The notes under the pieces were generated by a model. That model was not told the DNA's origin and did not search any database. It was given only the letters and a program-made list of their open reading frames with translations. The translations under genes and the position numbers were made by a program. From positions 1 through 9,265 of the forward strand of contig JAZNNI010000049.1 in the NCBI GenBank assembly GCA_045580145.1: a stretch of DNA of 9,265 nucleotides. Reading direction: 5' to 3'. Numbering within the stretch: the stretch's first letter is position 1; the number at the start of each line of letters is the position of its first letter. This DNA is from UBA1738 sp045580145. GTDB taxonomy: Bacteria; Bacillota; Clostridia; UBA1381. This document shows, piece by piece, positions 1-5,598 of the stretch.

Positions 1-34
1 GAGACATCTATAATTAGCATATAAACTAAAATCA

Positions 35-60
35 GGGCGGATATAATATCCGCCCTTTTT
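35..60. terminator. Hairpin terminator at the left edge, 3' of ypeB
   Basis: GGGCGGA (35-41) pairs with TCCGCCC (49-55), giving a GC-rich 7-bp stem that can extend through the ATAT inside the loop. On the plus strand it is followed directly by a T run (56-60), so it is a good intrinsic terminator for a plus-strand gene lying left of the window. The T run overlaps the ypeB stop codon. On the minus strand the stem is followed by the weaker TGATTTT, so it probably also ends sleB-ypeB transcripts, less certainly. Confidence 0.75.
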
Positions 61-1390
61 AAATTGTCAGCACTCCGTCAGGTGATTCAATCAAAATCTG
101 TATATCTTCTTCTTTTCCTGTCTCAGCATTTATATAAATAAGGAAGTTTCTTCCGCCTGCATTTCCTTTAAATTCATAACACAAAACTTCTCTTTTTGAG
201 TCCTTTGGAATAAGCGCAACATTCACATCATCAATATTGAGATTTGAGCTAATTTTCGCGCGAGCCTCCTGCTTGGTAAGCTGAGGCGTGCGAATATCTC
301 GGATAGTATGATTCATAATATACCCGTTTGCCTCCATTCCTACGACCTCTCCGTCATCAAGCGCAACCTTTACCTTTATAAGGTCGGAATAGCAAAGCAC
401 ATTGTTCTGCTTGTATGCAAAGTTTAATGTCGCAATACCATTTGTTTTTTCATAATAACTACTCTGCATATTTTCAAAGCCTTTAGACTTTAAAAATTCC
501 TCTGCTTTCTCTATCGCATCTTCTAGCGACAGCTTTTCCGCCCTCACATTGCGATTTGTGAGGAAATAAACAACCTGTCCTCCCTGCTTGGTAAGACTCA
601 CAGTCGTTTCCTTTCGTCCGTTCTTTATACGGAACATATACGAGTTCATAAGTGAATTTTGGGTTTCACTCACATACTCAATTTTATCTGATGCAACTCC
701 AAAGAATTTGACAACTCTTCCTGCCGCCTCTTCTTTTGTCAGCTCACGCATTCCCTTTATGAGCTTCGGCTCCATACTTTCGATATGCTCAGAAAATGGA
801 CCGTCATAAATCAGCGACGGATATTCGCCGAATTCCTTTTCAATAGCTGAAAAAGGATGTGATGTTTCAGCATATACTACCTTTTGAAGTGATATATTTG
901 CATTATCGCCGAATTTTAACTCGCCACTGTAAACCTTATCAGAAAGCTCACCTAATGACTGATTAAGGCTTGATGCATATGTTCCAAGCGAGTTCAGATT
1001 CTCATATTCCTCCTGAGAAATTGTCTTTTTGTCGATAAGGCTCTGGCTAAGGGTATAGGTGTAATCTCCTACCTGCGACAAAAACTTTTCAGTCTTATCA
1101 AGGCGCACTTCGGAAACCGGTAGCTGAGAAAGACAGGATTTTGCCGCAGATGCCTGAACAGACAATTCCTGAGAAATCGTCGCCATTTCTCCCGCAGACC
1201 TTGCGAGCATACCCTTGGCAAGCAGTGTATCAATGTCATCCACATAATCTGTCAGTTCAAAAAATGCACGATTATACGTATCCTCAAGGCTTTGCTTATA
1301 TGCCTTTGCTTTAAAATACTCATACGTTCCAAACACTCCAAGCGCTACTACAACTACGCTCGTAAGCCAATAAAATTTTCTTCTATCCAT
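59..1390 (-). CDS. ypeB: YpeB, spore germination protein (SleB partner)
   Basis: This 443-residue protein is close in length to Bacillus YpeB (about 450). A single N-terminal membrane segment lies at about residues 8-25 behind the charged start MDRRK, followed by a long, mostly helical region rich in Ser, Gln and Leu (about 30-160). The C-terminal half (about 215-443) looks like three PepSY-type repeats. One contains the segment NVRAEKLSLEDAIEKAEEFL, and the last starts near PQLTKQEARAKI. In spore formers YpeB is needed for SleB to accumulate stably in the spore and is degraded on germination, which frees SleB to digest cortex. It follows sleB with 8 bases between the genes, and its AGGAGG site (1395-1400) overlaps the sleB stop codon, which points to translational coupling. 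The start is set by this site, although the 4-base spacing to ATG is tight. Family assignment is by recognition and by the sleB context. Confidence 0.93.
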   Translation of the reverse strand: MDRRKFYWLTSVVVVALGVFGTYEYFKAKAYKQSLEDTYNRAFFELTDYVDDIDTLLAKGMLARSAGEMATISQELSVQASAAKSCLSQLPVSEVRLDKTEKFLSQVGDYTYTLSQSLIDKKTISQEEYENLNSLGTYASSLNQSLGELSDKVYSGELKFGDNANISLQKVVYAETSHPFSAIEKEFGEYPSLIYDGPFSEHIESMEPKLIKGMRELTKEEAAGRVVKFFGVASDKIEYVSETQNSLMNSYMFRIKNGRKETTVSLTKQGGQVVYFLTNRNVRAEKLSLEDAIEKAEEFLKSKGFENMQSSYYEKTNGIATLNFAYKQNNVLCYSDLIKVKVALDDGEVVGMEANGYIMNHTIRDIRTPQLTKQEARAKISSNLNIDDVNVALIPKDSKREVLCYEFKGNAGGRNFLIYINAETGKEEDIQILIESPDGVLTI

Positions 1391-1398
1391 ACGTCCTC

Positions 1399-1863
1399 CT
1401 ATTTACAAAAGCGGTGCTTTCCTATCTGGATGATGAGCGGTCTTGACCAAATCCATTTGTTTGTGGCAGTATCGGGATTAAAATAATAAATCGCACCATA
1501 GGTCGGGTCCCATCCGTTCATTGCATCCTGACAAGCTTTATACACAGTTGAATTTTCTGCAATAGGCTCATTAATCTGCCCGTCATCAACCGCCGTAAAT
1601 GCCCCCGGCTGATAAATCACGCCCGCGATTGTGTTCGGAAAAGACGGATGCTTTACTCGGTTTAAAATCACCGCCGCAACAGCCACTTGTCCCTCGTAAA
1701 CCTCGCCTCGCGCTTCGCCGTTAACTGCTCTTGCAAGAAGCTGAACATCGCTTGCCGAGCGCTGCGTTTGTGCCACAGTTTCGGTAGGTGCGAGCCGCCA
1801 TACACATACCACTGCTGCTATTGCAGTCACGGCGCATACCACGTAAATTTTTATTCTTTTCAT
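1399..1863 (-). CDS. sleB: SleB-type spore cortex-lytic enzyme (cell wall hydrolase, Hydrolase_2 domain)
   Basis: The 154-residue product has an N-terminal membrane or signal segment (about 6-22, YVVCAVTAIAAVVCVW) and then one Hydrolase_2 domain (about 38-154). The family signature is visible: LLARAVNGEARGE (42-54), with Glu50 the presumed catalytic acid; GQVAVAAVILNRV (58-70); YQPGAFTAV (84-92); AIYYFNP (124-130); and a C-terminal GKHRF (148-152). SleB is a lytic transglycosylase acting on muramic-delta-lactam cortex peptidoglycan during germination. Bacillus SleB is roughly 260-305 residues because it carries an N-terminal peptidoglycan-binding domain. That domain is absent here, leaving signal plus catalytic module. 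On domain alone it could be a generic cell wall hydrolase, but the ypeB gene directly downstream makes the SleB role likely. The start at 1863 has a GAGG site (1871-1874) seven bases upstream. A sigma-G/F-like promoter lies at 1891-1920. Confidence 0.9.
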   Translation of the reverse strand: MKRIKIYVVCAVTAIAAVVCVWRLAPTETVAQTQRSASDVQLLARAVNGEARGEVYEGQVAVAAVILNRVKHPSFPNTIAGVIYQPGAFTAVDDGQINEPIAENSTVYKACQDAMNGWDPTYGAIYYFNPDTATNKWIWSRPLIIQIGKHRFCK

Positions 1864-1890
1864 AAATTCACCTCTTTTTAAATTCTGCCA

Positions 1891-1920
1891 TTATCTTACC
1901 CCAAATAATTCTTAATATGT
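1891..1920 (-). promoter_or_regulatory. Candidate forespore (sigma-G/F) promoter of sleB-ypeB
   Basis: Reading the minus strand, ACATA (1920-1916) resembles the GYATA -35 box. After exactly 15 bases comes GGTAAGATAA (1900-1891), which matches the sigma-F/G -10 pattern GgnrAnAnTw at all but the T position. The predicted transcript start is near 1884, about 20 bases before the sleB ATG. Bacillus sleB is expressed in the forespore under sigma-G, so the motif fits the gene. One mismatch in each box keeps this a candidate. Confidence 0.6.
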
Positions 1921-1948
1921 ATAACTTTTTCCTTTATTGCTCACAATT
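1919..1948 (+). promoter_or_regulatory. Candidate sigma-F promoter of spoIIR
   Basis: GTATA (1919-1923) is a perfect match to the sigma-F -35 pattern GywTA. It is followed after 15 bases by GCTCACAATT (1939-1948), which keeps the G, A, A, T and final A/T of the -10 pattern GgnrAnAnTw. The start of transcription would be near 1955, about 20 bases before the ATG, with a GGAGG site at 1962-1966. Bacillus spoIIR is a sigma-F gene, which supports the call. The -35 box shares bases with that of the divergent sleB promoter. Confidence 0.65.
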
Positions 1949-1974
1949 AACCCAGGAAAACGGAGGTACAATAT

Positions 1975-2532
1975 ATGAAAAAACTTTTTATACCTGTTTT
2001 TATTTGTATTTTTGCATTTACATTTATCTATACGACGGAAATTCAAGCTGACCTCAGCGAAAATCTTATAAGGATGCATATTGTGGCAAACAGTGATTCT
2101 GAATATGACCAGAATATAAAACTTTTTGTACGTGATGAGCTTTTGAAAAGCACAGGCAAAACACAAGACCTTAGCATGCTTGAACATCTCGCAAACGAGG
2201 CACTTTCCAAGACCGATGCTGCTTATTCTTCCTATATAAAAACCGAGCGCTGCTATGTCCCTGCAAAAGAGTATAAAAATATCTGTCTTCCCGAGGGTAT
2301 TTATGATTGCATAAAAGTTGTTTTAGGAGAAGGAAAAGGCGAAAACTGGTGGTGCGTAGCATACCCACCGCTATGTTTTACCGAGGAGGTTTTTGGAGAA
2401 ATGAGCGAAAGTGCCAAAGCGCAGCTCACAGATATACTTGACAGGGAAACACTTGACACCATAATAAAAAATGGCAATATCAATTTTCGTTTTAAGGTTG
2501 TAGAGCTAATCCAAAGGCTTCGTTTCGCCTAA
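1975..2532 (+). CDS. spoIIR: SpoIIR, stage II sporulation protein R
   Basis: The 185-residue protein has an N-terminal signal or membrane segment (about 4-20, LFIPVFICIFAFTFIYT) and two conserved SpoIIR blocks: LIRMHIVANSDSEYDQ (31-46), and a second from LPEG (105) through VVLGEGKGENWWCV (115-128) to PPLCF (131-135). SpoIIR is made in the forespore under sigma-F and exported to the intermembrane space. There it activates the SpoIIGA protease to cleave pro-sigma-E, turning on the mother-cell programme. The start is supported by GGAGG (1962-1966) eight bases before ATG. It is divergent from sleB-ypeB, so early and late forespore genes share one intergenic region. No clear terminator separates it from the next gene, but that gene has its own promoter. 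C-terminal length agrees with the short clostridial forms. Confidence 0.93.
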   Translation: MKKLFIPVFICIFAFTFIYTTEIQADLSENLIRMHIVANSDSEYDQNIKLFVRDELLKSTGKTQDLSMLEHLANEALSKTDAAYSSYIKTERCYVPAKEYKNICLPEGIYDCIKVVLGEGKGENWWCVAYPPLCFTEEVFGEMSESAKAQLTDILDRETLDTIIKNGNINFRFKVVELIQRLRFA

Positions 2533-2539
2533 AAAAATC

Positions 2540-2568
2540 TTTACATTAAACTTTGAATGTGATATACT
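2540..2568 (+). promoter_or_regulatory. Sigma-A promoter of the nfeD-SPFH operon
   Basis: TTTACA (2540-2545), 17 bases, then TATACT (2563-2568): one mismatch to consensus in each box and ideal spacing. The transcript start is expected near 2575, about 45 bases before the ATG of the NfeD-like gene. Bacillus relatives of this operon (yuaFGI, yqeZ-yqfAB) are sigma-W genes. Here the promoter looks like a housekeeping one. Confidence 0.8.
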
Positions 2569-2570
2569 TG

Positions 2571-2606
2571 CTTTAAGGGCAGGGTTTAACCCTAATTTCC
2601 TTAAAG
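2571..2606 (+). repeat. Nested inverted repeats at the nfeD transcript start
   Basis: An outer pair of 8-base arms, CTTTAAGG (2571-2578) and CCTTAAAG (2599-2606), encloses an inner dyad AGGGTT-T-AACCCT (2581-2593). The expected +1 (about 2575) falls inside the left outer arm, so the outer stem would form only partly in RNA. This favours a DNA operator, although the inner hairpin could still form in the mRNA leader. It ends four bases before the GGAAGG ribosome site (2610-2615). No regulator can be named. Confidence 0.55.
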
Positions 2607-2620
2607 AAAGGAAGGATTAT

Positions 2621-3043
2621 ATGTCACAAATGCAGATTGTATGGCTTATCGCTGTTATTGCTTTCGGCATTTTAGAAGCAGCAACCTTTCAATTCATTTC
2701 AATCTGGTTTGCAGGCGGTGCACTTCTTGCAATGATTGCGAGTCTTTTAGGTGCAGGAGTTTTAGTGCAAAGCATTGTCTTTATAGCATCAACGATTATT
2801 CTTCTTTTGCTTACAAGACCTTTCGTAAAAAAGCTTGCAAAATCAGAAAAAACTAATGCAGACAGTCTTATAGGCAAAACTGTCGTTATGACAAAAGGCT
2901 GCGACCAAAGAGGCGAGGGCGGCGAGGCAAAAGCCTTTGGCACAGTATGGACAGTGCATTCAGCAGACGGTCACCCAATCGAAAAGGACGAAACAGTTTT
3001 TGTCGAAAAAATTGAAGGTGTAAAACTTATTGTTAAGAAATAA
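2621..3043 (+). CDS. nfeD: NfeD-like membrane protein (short form, OB-fold C-terminus)
   Basis: The 140-residue protein has closely packed hydrophobic segments at about 5-27, 29-47 and 48-66. They are followed by a basic linker (RPFVKKLAK, 66-74) and a soluble, beta-rich domain (about 80-140) that starts at DSLIGKTVVMTKG. It contains AFGTVWTVHSADG and ends VFVEKIEGVKLIVKK, typical of the NfeD OB-fold. The layout is that of short NfeD proteins without the ClpP-like protease domain. Such proteins are encoded next to SPFH/stomatin proteins and are thought to work with them in membrane organisation. That is the case here: the SPFH gene starts 14 bases after this stop. GGAAGG (2610-2615) lies five bases before ATG. 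The biochemical role of short NfeD proteins is poorly defined, so the call is to family. Confidence 0.88.
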   Translation: MSQMQIVWLIAVIAFGILEAATFQFISIWFAGGALLAMIASLLGAGVLVQSIVFIASTIILLLLTRPFVKKLAKSEKTNADSLIGKTVVMTKGCDQRGEGGEAKAFGTVWTVHSADGHPIEKDETVFVEKIEGVKLIVKK

Positions 3044-3057
3044 AGGGGGATTTTTTT

Positions 3058-3939
3058 ATGGAATTAGTATTAATTTTATTGGCAGTTTTAATTATCGGTA
3101 TTATTTCAAACATCAAGATTGTTCCTCAGGCTCATGCATATATCATCGAGCGCTTCGGCGGATACAGTCAGACCTGGGACGTTGGTCTTCACGTCAAAAT
3201 TCCTTTTATTGAAAAGATTTCAAAGCGCGTTAGCTTAAAGGAACACGTTGCAGACTTCCCTCCACAGCCTGTTATTACAAAGGATAACGTTACAATGCAG
3301 ATTGATACGGTTATATTTTACCAGATTACTGACCCTAAGCTTTTTGCATATGGAATAGAGCGTCCTATGATGGCGATTGAAAACCTTACTGCAACAACTC
3401 TCCGTAACATAATCGGTGAGATGGAGCTTGATGAAACATTAACATCACGTGATGTTGTAAATACAAAAATGCGTTCTATTCTTGATGAAGCAACAGACCC
3501 GTGGGGAATTAAGATAAACCGTGTTGAGCTTAAAAACATTTTGCCGCCAAGAGAAATTCAGGATGCAATGGAAAAGCAAATGAAGGCAGAACGTGAACGC
3601 CGTGAAGCCATTTTAAAGGCAGAGGGCGAGAAAAAATCTGCAATATTGCTTGCAGAAGGTGAAAAAGAATCGGCAATTCTCCGTGCAGAAGCTCAAAAAC
3701 AAACACAAATCAAAGAAGCTGAGGGTCAGGCTGAAGCAATTTTGCAGGTGCAAACAGCAATCGCAGAAGGTATCCGCAAAATCAACGAGGCAAACCCAAG
3801 TGATGCATATATTGCAATCAAGTCTTTGGAAAGCTTTGAAAAGGCCGCTGATGGTAATGCAACAAAAATTATCATTCCGTCTCAAATTCAAGGTGTTGCA
3901 GGGCTTGCTACTACAATCAAAGAGCTTATGAAAGAATAA
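3058..3939 (+). CDS. SPFH/Band 7 protein (stomatin/paraslipin-like)
   Basis: The 293-residue protein opens with one hydrophobic anchor (about 3-18) and an SPFH/Band 7 domain (about 20-180). Typical stretches are IVPQAHAYIIERFGGY (21-36), GLHVKIPFIEKI (43-54), PPQPVITKDNV (68-78), then ATTLRNIIGEMELDETL (112-128) and WGIKINRVELKNILPP (149-164). A charged coiled coil follows (about 170-230), containing three consecutive 11-residue repeats of the form AILxAEGEKxS (184-194, 195-205, 206-216). The C-terminus is more hydrophobic (about 272-293). These proteins form large oligomers on the inner membrane face and organise lipid microdomains or regulate membrane proteases. This form resembles QmcA/YbbK and archaeal paraslipins. 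It is the second gene of the NfeD operon, with GGGGG (3045-3049) as ribosome site right after the upstream stop. A terminator follows at once. Confidence 0.92.
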   Translation: MELVLILLAVLIIGIISNIKIVPQAHAYIIERFGGYSQTWDVGLHVKIPFIEKISKRVSLKEHVADFPPQPVITKDNVTMQIDTVIFYQITDPKLFAYGIERPMMAIENLTATTLRNIIGEMELDETLTSRDVVNTKMRSILDEATDPWGIKINRVELKNILPPREIQDAMEKQMKAERERREAILKAEGEKKSAILLAEGEKESAILRAEAQKQTQIKEAEGQAEAILQVQTAIAEGIRKINEANPSDAYIAIKSLESFEKAADGNATKIIIPSQIQGVAGLATTIKELMKE

Positions 3940-3969
3940 AAAAAAACGACAAAATATTGTCGTTTTTTT
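3938..3969. terminator. Bidirectional terminator between convergent genes
   Basis: CGACAA (3947-3952) pairs with TTGTCG (3957-3962) around a 4-base loop, flanked by an A run on the left (3938-3946) and a T run on the right (3963-3969). Both strands therefore read as stem plus U tract. It ends the plus-strand SPFH operon and the minus-strand glycosyltransferase gene, whose stop codon is nine bases beyond. Confidence 0.9.
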
Positions 3970-3977
3970 GTTTCAAT

Positions 3978-5225
3978 TTATTTGCATATTTCCGATACAG
4001 ACTTAGAAACAGAATGTTTGATTGGTTTCCATTCAACCTTCTTAAAGAGTGCTATAACTGAAATAGGAACGTATGTCAGCATAAATAGCGGAAAGGTGAA
4101 CATATATCCAATCTTCTTTATATTGCTGCAATGAATTTGTTTCCATTCCGTAGCGGTCGTTACAGTGCCAAGGAAAAAGAATATTGCATAAAATCCCAAA
4201 AGCGTCTCTATAAGAGTCAGTGCCAACATAGGCAAATGCTCCGACCCTGATACTATGCCAACAGGTATTGCAACTGCATTAACAACAACACTCATCAAAG
4301 TAAGAAGCATAGCAGGCATAAGAGTCATCATCATATCAAAGCAGGAAAAACTGCCGGAGAGTATGCCCTTTGTAAGTCTTTTTCCATATTTTCTGAACAC
4401 CTGATAAAAGCCTTTTGACCATCTGAGTCTTTGAATATACGATTGATAGAAGGTTAAAGGTTGCTCATCGTAAAGAATAGCTTTTTCAGCATATCCTATT
4501 TTTTCACCCTTAATTATGCTGTCCGTCGTGAACTCAATATCTTCGGTAAGAAGATGGTGAATCCACCCGCCATTTTCACGAATAAGCTCCGTACTTACCA
4601 AAAATCCTGTTCCCGATATTGCACAGCTTGTTCCAAGCTGCATTCTTGCATTATTCAAAAACTTTGCCTCTCTCAAAAACCACAACGAATATCCCGCAGT
4701 TATCCAGTTCTCGCCGTAATTCTTTGAGTTTCTATAGCTTGTTACAATGCGGTAGCCATTGTCAAACACTTTGTTTATTTCTTCTATAAAGTCCTCTGAA
4801 ACCACATTATCTGCATCAAAAACAATATATGCTTCGTATCCATTGCTGCCATAATCGTTTTCTATCCTATCAAACAGCCAGTTAAGAGCATATCCCTTCC
4901 CGACCTTTTCGGTATCGTTTCTTTCATAAACATATGCTCCTTCACAGCGCGCAACCTCAGCAGTATTGTCGCTGCAGTTATCAGCAACCACAAAAATGTC
5001 TATAAGCTCTGAAGGATATGTCTGGTTATTTATGCTCTTTATAAGTCCTCCGATTACAGAGCTTTCATTTCTGGCAGAAATGACGACAGCATACCGATGT
5101 TTAGTGCTTGCTTTAAGTGCAGGTAATTTCCTGAACAATCCAAACAAAACATATACAAACTGATAAAAATAGCATAATGTAAATAAAAGTGAAATTACAT
5201 AATTTGATAATATAATTAATTCCAT
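3978..5225 (-). CDS. Membrane glycosyltransferase, family GT2 (processive type)
   Basis: The 415-residue protein has an N-terminal membrane segment (about 5-31), a cytoplasmic GT-A domain (about 44-290) and three or so C-terminal membrane segments (about 296-325, 331-355, 374-395). The catalytic motifs are clear: YAVVISARNE (45-54) at the nucleotide-binding start, DNCSDNT (82-88), DAD (137-139) for metal and UDP-sugar, TED (227-229) with the presumed catalytic Asp229, and QRLRW (265-269). The QxxRW motif is typical of processive synthases such as cellulose, hyaluronan, chitin and poly-N-acetylglucosamine synthases. No PilZ domain is present and there are no neighbouring export or modification genes, so neither sugar nor product can be stated. 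It is transcribed alone from a strong promoter at 5307-5335. A GAGGA site eight bases or so before ATG supports the start. Confidence 0.87.
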   Translation of the reverse strand: MELIILSNYVISLLFTLCYFYQFVYVLFGLFRKLPALKASTKHRYAVVISARNESSVIGGLIKSINNQTYPSELIDIFVVADNCSDNTAEVARCEGAYVYERNDTEKVGKGYALNWLFDRIENDYGSNGYEAYIVFDADNVVSEDFIEEINKVFDNGYRIVTSYRNSKNYGENWITAGYSLWFLREAKFLNNARMQLGTSCAISGTGFLVSTELIRENGGWIHHLLTEDIEFTTDSIIKGEKIGYAEKAILYDEQPLTFYQSYIQRLRWSKGFYQVFRKYGKRLTKGILSGSFSCFDMMMTLMPAMLLTLMSVVVNAVAIPVGIVSGSEHLPMLALTLIETLLGFYAIFFFLGTVTTATEWKQIHCSNIKKIGYMFTFPLFMLTYVPISVIALFKKVEWKPIKHSVSKSVSEICK

Positions 5226-5282
5226 TTTAGATTCCTCAATAATTTAAATATACACATTTATAAATAAATCTAATATCGTCCT

Positions 5283-5297
5283 TGCTTCCCAAAAGCA
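5283..5297 (-). other. Small leader hairpin at the 5' end of the glycosyltransferase mRNA
   Basis: On the minus strand TGCTT (5297-5293) and AAGCA (5287-5283) flank the loop TTGGG. With transcription expected to start near 5300, the hairpin would sit at the very 5' end of a leader of about 75 bases. The rest of the leader is AT-rich, and I see no riboswitch signature. It may act as a 5' stabiliser, or be chance: the stem is only five pairs. Confidence 0.35.
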
Positions 5298-5306
5298 TCT
5301 CTGCTT

Positions 5307-5335
5307 ATTATACACTTTTGTTTCAAAATAGTCAA
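5307..5335 (-). promoter_or_regulatory. Sigma-A promoter of the glycosyltransferase gene
   Basis: On the minus strand TTGACT (5335-5330), 17 bases, then a perfect TATAAT (5312-5307). This is close to full consensus, so basal expression should be high. The expected start is near 5300, giving a leader of about 75 bases before the ATG at 5225. Confidence 0.85.
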
Positions 5336-5385
5336 CAATATAACTAAAAATTAAAATAAATATTCAGCAAAATGCTGTTTTTACC

Positions 5386-5422
5386 AAAAAAAATGACCCA
5401 ACTTCATTCAAAGTTGAGCCAT
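5386..5422 (-). terminator. Terminator of the feo operon
   Basis: On the minus strand a 12-pair stem with two G-U pairs forms between 5422-5411 and 5404-5393 around a 6-base loop. It is followed by eight T residues (plus-strand A run 5386-5393). It starts six bases after the stop of the Cys-rich gene. A T run at 5422-5426 on the plus strand could give some function in that direction too, although no plus-strand gene precedes it. Confidence 0.88.
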
Positions 5423-5427
5423 TTTTA

Positions 5428-5580
5428 CTATCTTTTACTATGGCATATATCTGACATTCCGCATCCTGAACATCCGCAGGAGCAAGAACTTTTACCATTT
5501 TTTCTATTTTGTATTCCCTTTGCAATAACTCCAACAAATAAAGCTGCAATTATTGCTCCGACTATTATTGTAGGTAACAT
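5428..5580 (-). CDS. FeoB-associated Cys-rich membrane protein, 50 residues
   Basis: This short gene encodes 50 residues starting MLPTIIVGAIIAALFVGVIA: one membrane helix (about 3-20) followed by a basic linker (KGIQNRKNGK, 21-30). The Cys-rich tail has Cys33, 35, 37, 40 and 46 plus His47, in the pattern CxCxCxxC followed by CH. Small proteins of this shape are commonly encoded right after feoB in Firmicutes and are annotated as FeoB-associated Cys-rich proteins. They are presumed to sit beside the FeoB channel and may handle Fe(II) through the Cys cluster, but the role is unproven. It begins 18 bases after the feoB stop, with a strong GGAGGG site about eight bases before ATG, and it is the last gene of the operon, followed immediately by a terminator. 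Confidence 0.9.
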   Translation of the reverse strand: MLPTIIVGAIIAALFVGVIAKGIQNRKNGKSSCSCGCSGCGMSDICHSKR

Positions 5581-5598
5581 AAGAGCATCCCTCCTTTG

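Noticed and set aside
588..809. A plus-strand frame of 73 codons inside ypeB
   Set aside because: It is antisense to a well-supported gene and has no recognisable start signal or domain.
2512..2540. Possible spoIIR terminator around AGGC...GCCT at the stop codon
   Set aside because: The stem is four pairs and is followed by A residues rather than T on the transcribed strand.
3613..3891. A 92-codon minus-strand frame and a 93-codon plus-strand frame within the SPFH gene
   Set aside because: Both are shadows of the repetitive Ala/Glu/Lys coding region of the SPFH protein and match no family.
5226..5306. Possible riboswitch in the glycosyltransferase leader
   Set aside because: The leader is short and AT-rich, with one 5-bp stem and no conserved core of any riboswitch class that I recognise, including cyclic-di-GMP classes.
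5365..5382. CAGCA-AAA-TGCTG followed by five T residues, like a plus-strand terminator
   Set aside because: The stem is only five pairs with a 3-base loop, and no plus-strand gene precedes it. The feo terminator next to it is far stronger.
5364..5549. A minus-strand 61-codon frame overlapping the end of the feo operon
   Set aside because: It runs out of frame across the Cys-rich gene and through the terminator hairpin. The 50-residue Cys-rich frame has the ribosome site and family features.
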